From Acidobacteria bacterium UBA823 (GTDB lineage: Bacteria > Acidobacteriota > Vicinamibacteria > Vicinamibacterales > UBA823), in contig DBHR01000074.1 of NCBI GenBank assembly GCA_002296225.1, forward strand, positions 8,364 through 33,444: a DNA stretch of 25,081 bases, read 5' to 3'. Under the pieces are notes generated by a model, which saw only the letters and a list, made by a program, of their open reading frames with translations, had not been told where the DNA came from and did no database searches. Both the position numbers and the translations under genes were made by a program. This document shows positions 22,922 to 25,081 of this stretch, one piece after another. Position 1 is the stretch's first letter; each line of letters starts with the position of its first letter.

Positions 22922-23820
22922 GCCGCGGGCCGGTCCCTCGTCACCTTGGCCAGCCGCGCCGCCAGCAGGACCGCCTCCACCATACTCGACGGATCGGCAA
23001 TACCCTGACGGGAGATGTCGAACGCCGTACCATGATCGACCGACGTTCGCACAATTGGCAACCCGAGCGTAACGTTGACCGTGCGCCCAAAGGCCACCAA
23101 CTTTGCCGGAATCAACCCTTGATCGTGATAGCAGGCCACAACAGCATCGTACTCACCTCGCGTCGCACTCACGAACAACGTATCGGCCGGAAGCGGACCG
23201 ACCACATTGATGCCGGCCTGTCGGCAGACCTCCACCGCCGGCCTCAGGATCTGTTCGTCCTCGCGCCCTAGTAGGCCATGCTCACCCGCATGGGGATTGA
23301 GTCCCGCCATCGCAAGCCGAGGATTCGGAAAGCCGAAGCGGGGCAACTCGGCGGCCGTCAGACGAATGGTCGCCTCGAGCCGATCTGGGGTAAGTAGCGC
23401 CGTTACGTCAGCAAGCGGTACATGAACGGTTGCTAACACCACCCGCAAGACCTCGGAGTAGAACATCATGGCAACTCTCGGCGCGCCAGTGAGATGGGCG
23501 AGCAGTTCGGTATGGCCCCGCCACGGTAGGCCAGCCTCGGCGAACGCCTCTTTATTGATCGGCGCCGTCACGAGAGCGTCGGCTCGACCGGCCTGAACGT
23601 CACTGACCGCACGCTTAATCGTCTGATACGCAGATCGGCCGGCCTCGGCCGTTACCTTCCCAGAAGGAAACGCGGCGAGCTCTGCATCTGTCGTGGGACC
23701 GTAGAGCACGACTTCACCCGCTGCCTGGACCCGCGCGTCTTCTGCTGCCTTAAGCGAGATCTCCGGACCAATCCCAGACGGATCGCCCACGGTGATCGCA
23801 ATTCTTAGCCGTTTACACAT
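22918..23820 (-). CDS. pdxA: 4-hydroxythreonine-4-phosphate dehydrogenase
   Basis: PdxA oxidises 4-phosphohydroxy-L-threonine in the DXP-dependent pyridoxal phosphate pathway. The 300-aa protein has ITVGDPSGIGPEISLKA (9-25), VTAPINKEAF, and GHTELLAHLTG. Metal-binding histidines fit by spacing His133, His177 (NPHAGE) and His232 (YHDQG). VDHGTAFDISRQGIAD lies near the C-terminus. It is somewhat shorter than the E. coli protein (about 329 aa). It follows holB by 51 bp and overlaps smpB by 4 bp. Its product supplies the cofactor used by the DegT aminotransferase two genes on, though that may be chance. Confidence 0.96.
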   Translation of the reverse strand: MCKRLRIAITVGDPSGIGPEISLKAAEDARVQAAGEVVLYGPTTDAELAAFPSGKVTAEAGRSAYQTIKRAVSDVQAGRADALVTAPINKEAFAEAGLPWRGHTELLAHLTGAPRVAMMFYSEVLRVVLATVHVPLADVTALLTPDRLEATIRLTAAELPRFGFPNPRLAMAGLNPHAGEHGLLGREDEQILRPAVEVCRQAGINVVGPLPADTLFVSATRGEYDAVVACYHDQGLIPAKLVAFGRTVNVTLGLPIVRTSVDHGTAFDISRQGIADPSSMVEAVLLAARLAKVTRDRPAA

Positions 23821-23871
23821 GATGCTTGAAATCCGAATCTGCCGTGCGTAAGGAAGTCTCGGCCAGCCGAC

Positions 23872-24921
23872 TCAGAGCTGTAACATCAGCCAGTCCGCAA
23901 CGATTTTCGGACTAGCGTTGCGGGCAGTGATCGCACCGAGAGCTCGACCGACCGCCGAGAACGCGCGAAGTACTCGACCTTCTTCTCCACGTTCGTAGGC
24001 AGCTGCCAACTTGGTCAATTCTGACTCGAGATCTGCGTTGGCGAGAGCAGCGTGGTCTGCACGGCTGTTCACGAGTCCGACGTCCCGGAGCAGCGACCTC
24101 ATCGCGCCCAACCTGAGCACGAGCGCTTCCCGGTCGGTAGCCGCGACGTCTTTCTTCGCAATAAGGTCCTTCGCGTAAGCCAAGCGGCGTTGAGGATCCT
24201 TAGTGGCCACCGCGCCCTGTAGGCTCCGAGAGGCGCCCTCACGAGCACGAGCCAGATCGCCAGAATTCATACGAAGCGCCCGGCCGAGACTTCCGTCCGC
24301 CGTTGCCGCCACCGCGCGCGCGTCCGTTTCGTTGTATCCGTGATCCTTCACAAGAAGCCCCACGAGCTCAGCCGCACTCAACGGTCCAAAGCGTAATCGC
24401 GGACACCGCGAAAGGACCGTGGGAAGGAGCGCCTCCGGCCGGGATGACACGAGGATGAACACCGACGACGACGGCGGCTCTTCCAGGGTTTTCAGTAACG
24501 CGTTCTGCGCCGCCCCCATCAGCGTGTCTGCCTCATCGAGGATCACAACACGCGTTCGGCCTTCGAACGGCCGGTAGCCTGACCGGTCCAAAACTTCTCG
24601 CACTGGGTCGATCCTGATGACACCGGTATCCCCCGGCTCAACCAGTAGCACCTCGCCGTGAAGGCGACGCTCGATCCGCTGGCAACTCCGGCACGACCCG
24701 CAGGCGTCCAACTCGGAAATGTCATCTGCCGCCTTCGGCAGCGGTTGCATCCGCACTGGCGTCTCGCAGTTAATAGCTTGCGCCAGCGCGAACGCCACTG
24801 TTCGCTTTCCGACGCCTTCGGGACCAGCAAACAGCAAGGTCGGCGGAAGCGTGTCGCGTGAGACAGCACGCGCCAAGAGGCCGATAAGAGACCGGTGGCC
24901 GGTAACGGCCCGCAGTGGCAT
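23872..24921 (-). CDS. holB: DNA polymerase III delta' subunit
   Basis: Delta' is part of the clamp loader of the replisome. The 349-aa protein has a Walker A loop GPEGVGKRT (33-41). Unlike in E. coli delta', where it is degenerate, the loop here looks complete. It also has a zinc-module Cys set at 52, 74, 77 and 80 (CGSCRSC), VVILDEADTLMGAAQNALLKTLEEPP, and the SRC motif at 171-173. DnaX gamma/tau is the obvious alternative but is usually longer. The length, single AAA+ core and C-terminal helical domain fit HolB. GAGG lies about 6 nt before the ATG. The 128 bp back to the tRNA hold no gene; a promoter is likely there, but no clear boxes are seen. Confidence 0.88.
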   Translation of the reverse strand: MPLRAVTGHRSLIGLLARAVSRDTLPPTLLFAGPEGVGKRTVAFALAQAINCETPVRMQPLPKAADDISELDACGSCRSCQRIERRLHGEVLLVEPGDTGVIRIDPVREVLDRSGYRPFEGRTRVVILDEADTLMGAAQNALLKTLEEPPSSSVFILVSSRPEALLPTVLSRCPRLRFGPLSAAELVGLLVKDHGYNETDARAVAATADGSLGRALRMNSGDLARAREGASRSLQGAVATKDPQRRLAYAKDLIAKKDVAATDREALVLRLGAMRSLLRDVGLVNSRADHAALANADLESELTKLAAAYERGEEGRVLRAFSAVGRALGAITARNASPKIVADWLMLQL

Positions 24922-25049
24922 GAAGACCTCGTGCGAATCGTATCACGGGGGCCGCAACGCCTTGACCCTCTGAAGGAGCGGGAGGCCCGTCTGAGAAACC
25001 TAGAAAGCTCGGCTCGCTGTCACTCGACCCGATTTAGCATGGAGAGAAA

Positions 25050-25081
25050 TGGCGGGGTCGACGAGACTCGAACTCGCGACC
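25050..25081 (-). tRNA. tRNA 3' end cut by window edge, probably tRNA-Asp
   Basis: The minus strand reads from the variable loop (GGTC) into a T arm (GCGAG-TTCGAGT-CTCGT), then CGACCCC as acceptor 3' strand, discriminator G and an encoded CCA ending at 25050. The G discriminator and GGTC before the T stem resemble bacterial tRNA-Asp. The anticodon lies outside the window, so identity is tentative. Confidence 0.85.

Noticed and set aside
25050..25081. tRNA as integration point (att site) of a polysaccharide island
   Set aside because: Three housekeeping genes separate the tRNA from the sugar genes, no integrase is seen and no copy of the tRNA 3' end was noticed elsewhere in the window.

Overview
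The window is almost entirely minus-strand coding. It reads as the edge of a surface-polysaccharide (O-antigen or capsule type) locus of a Gram-negative-type bacterium, joined without a break to conserved housekeeping genes. GC is moderately high (upper fifties percent by eye). The lineage cannot be fixed from what is seen; an Acidobacteriota-like soil or sediment organism is only a guess.

Right end (about 22.4-25.1 kb): a tRNA 3' end (probably Asp), then holB (DNA polymerase III delta'), pdxA (pyridoxal phosphate synthesis) and smpB (trans-translation). smpB overlaps by 4 bp the first sugar gene, a DegT-type aminotransferase. This is followed by an RmlD-like reductase, a WbpA-type UDP-GlcNAc 6-dehydrogenase and a GT4 glycosyltransferase. 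This block probably makes and transfers an amino or uronic N-acetyl sugar.

Middle (about 8.3-17.6 kb): after three tandem 65-bp units, each starting with a 15-bp dyad, come an RmlC-like epimerase, an SDR reductase/epimerase, a GT2, gmd, a TylCIII/TcaB9-type sugar C-methyltransferase, a winged-helix plus Rossmann-like regulator, a Trm112-like plus SAM methyltransferase, and rfbF/rfbG. These imply two 4-keto-6-deoxy sugar pools: GDP-4-keto-6-deoxymannose (Gmd) and CDP-4-keto-6-deoxyglucose (RfbF/RfbG). At least one is probably C-methylated.

Left (1-8.2 kb): a 621-aa DUF4330-like membrane-anchored protein with four tandem repeats and a small two-helix membrane protein form their own unit, which may end at a hairpin. 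A tight operon then follows: SDR, split transketolase N and C halves, GtrB-like polyprenyl-phosphate glycosyltransferase, Wzx-type flippase, and a GT2 cut by the window edge. No Wzy polymerase or initiating phosphoglycosyltransferase is seen, so the locus probably continues to the left.

Most notable: the 65-bp dyad repeats upstream of the RmlC-like gene; the DUF4330 tandem-repeat protein; a split transketolase with CDP-glucose enzymes, suggesting a two-carbon-branched sugar; and two sugar enzymes with substitutions at usual catalytic positions (Tyr to Ser in an SDR, His to Asn in the RmlC-like protein).
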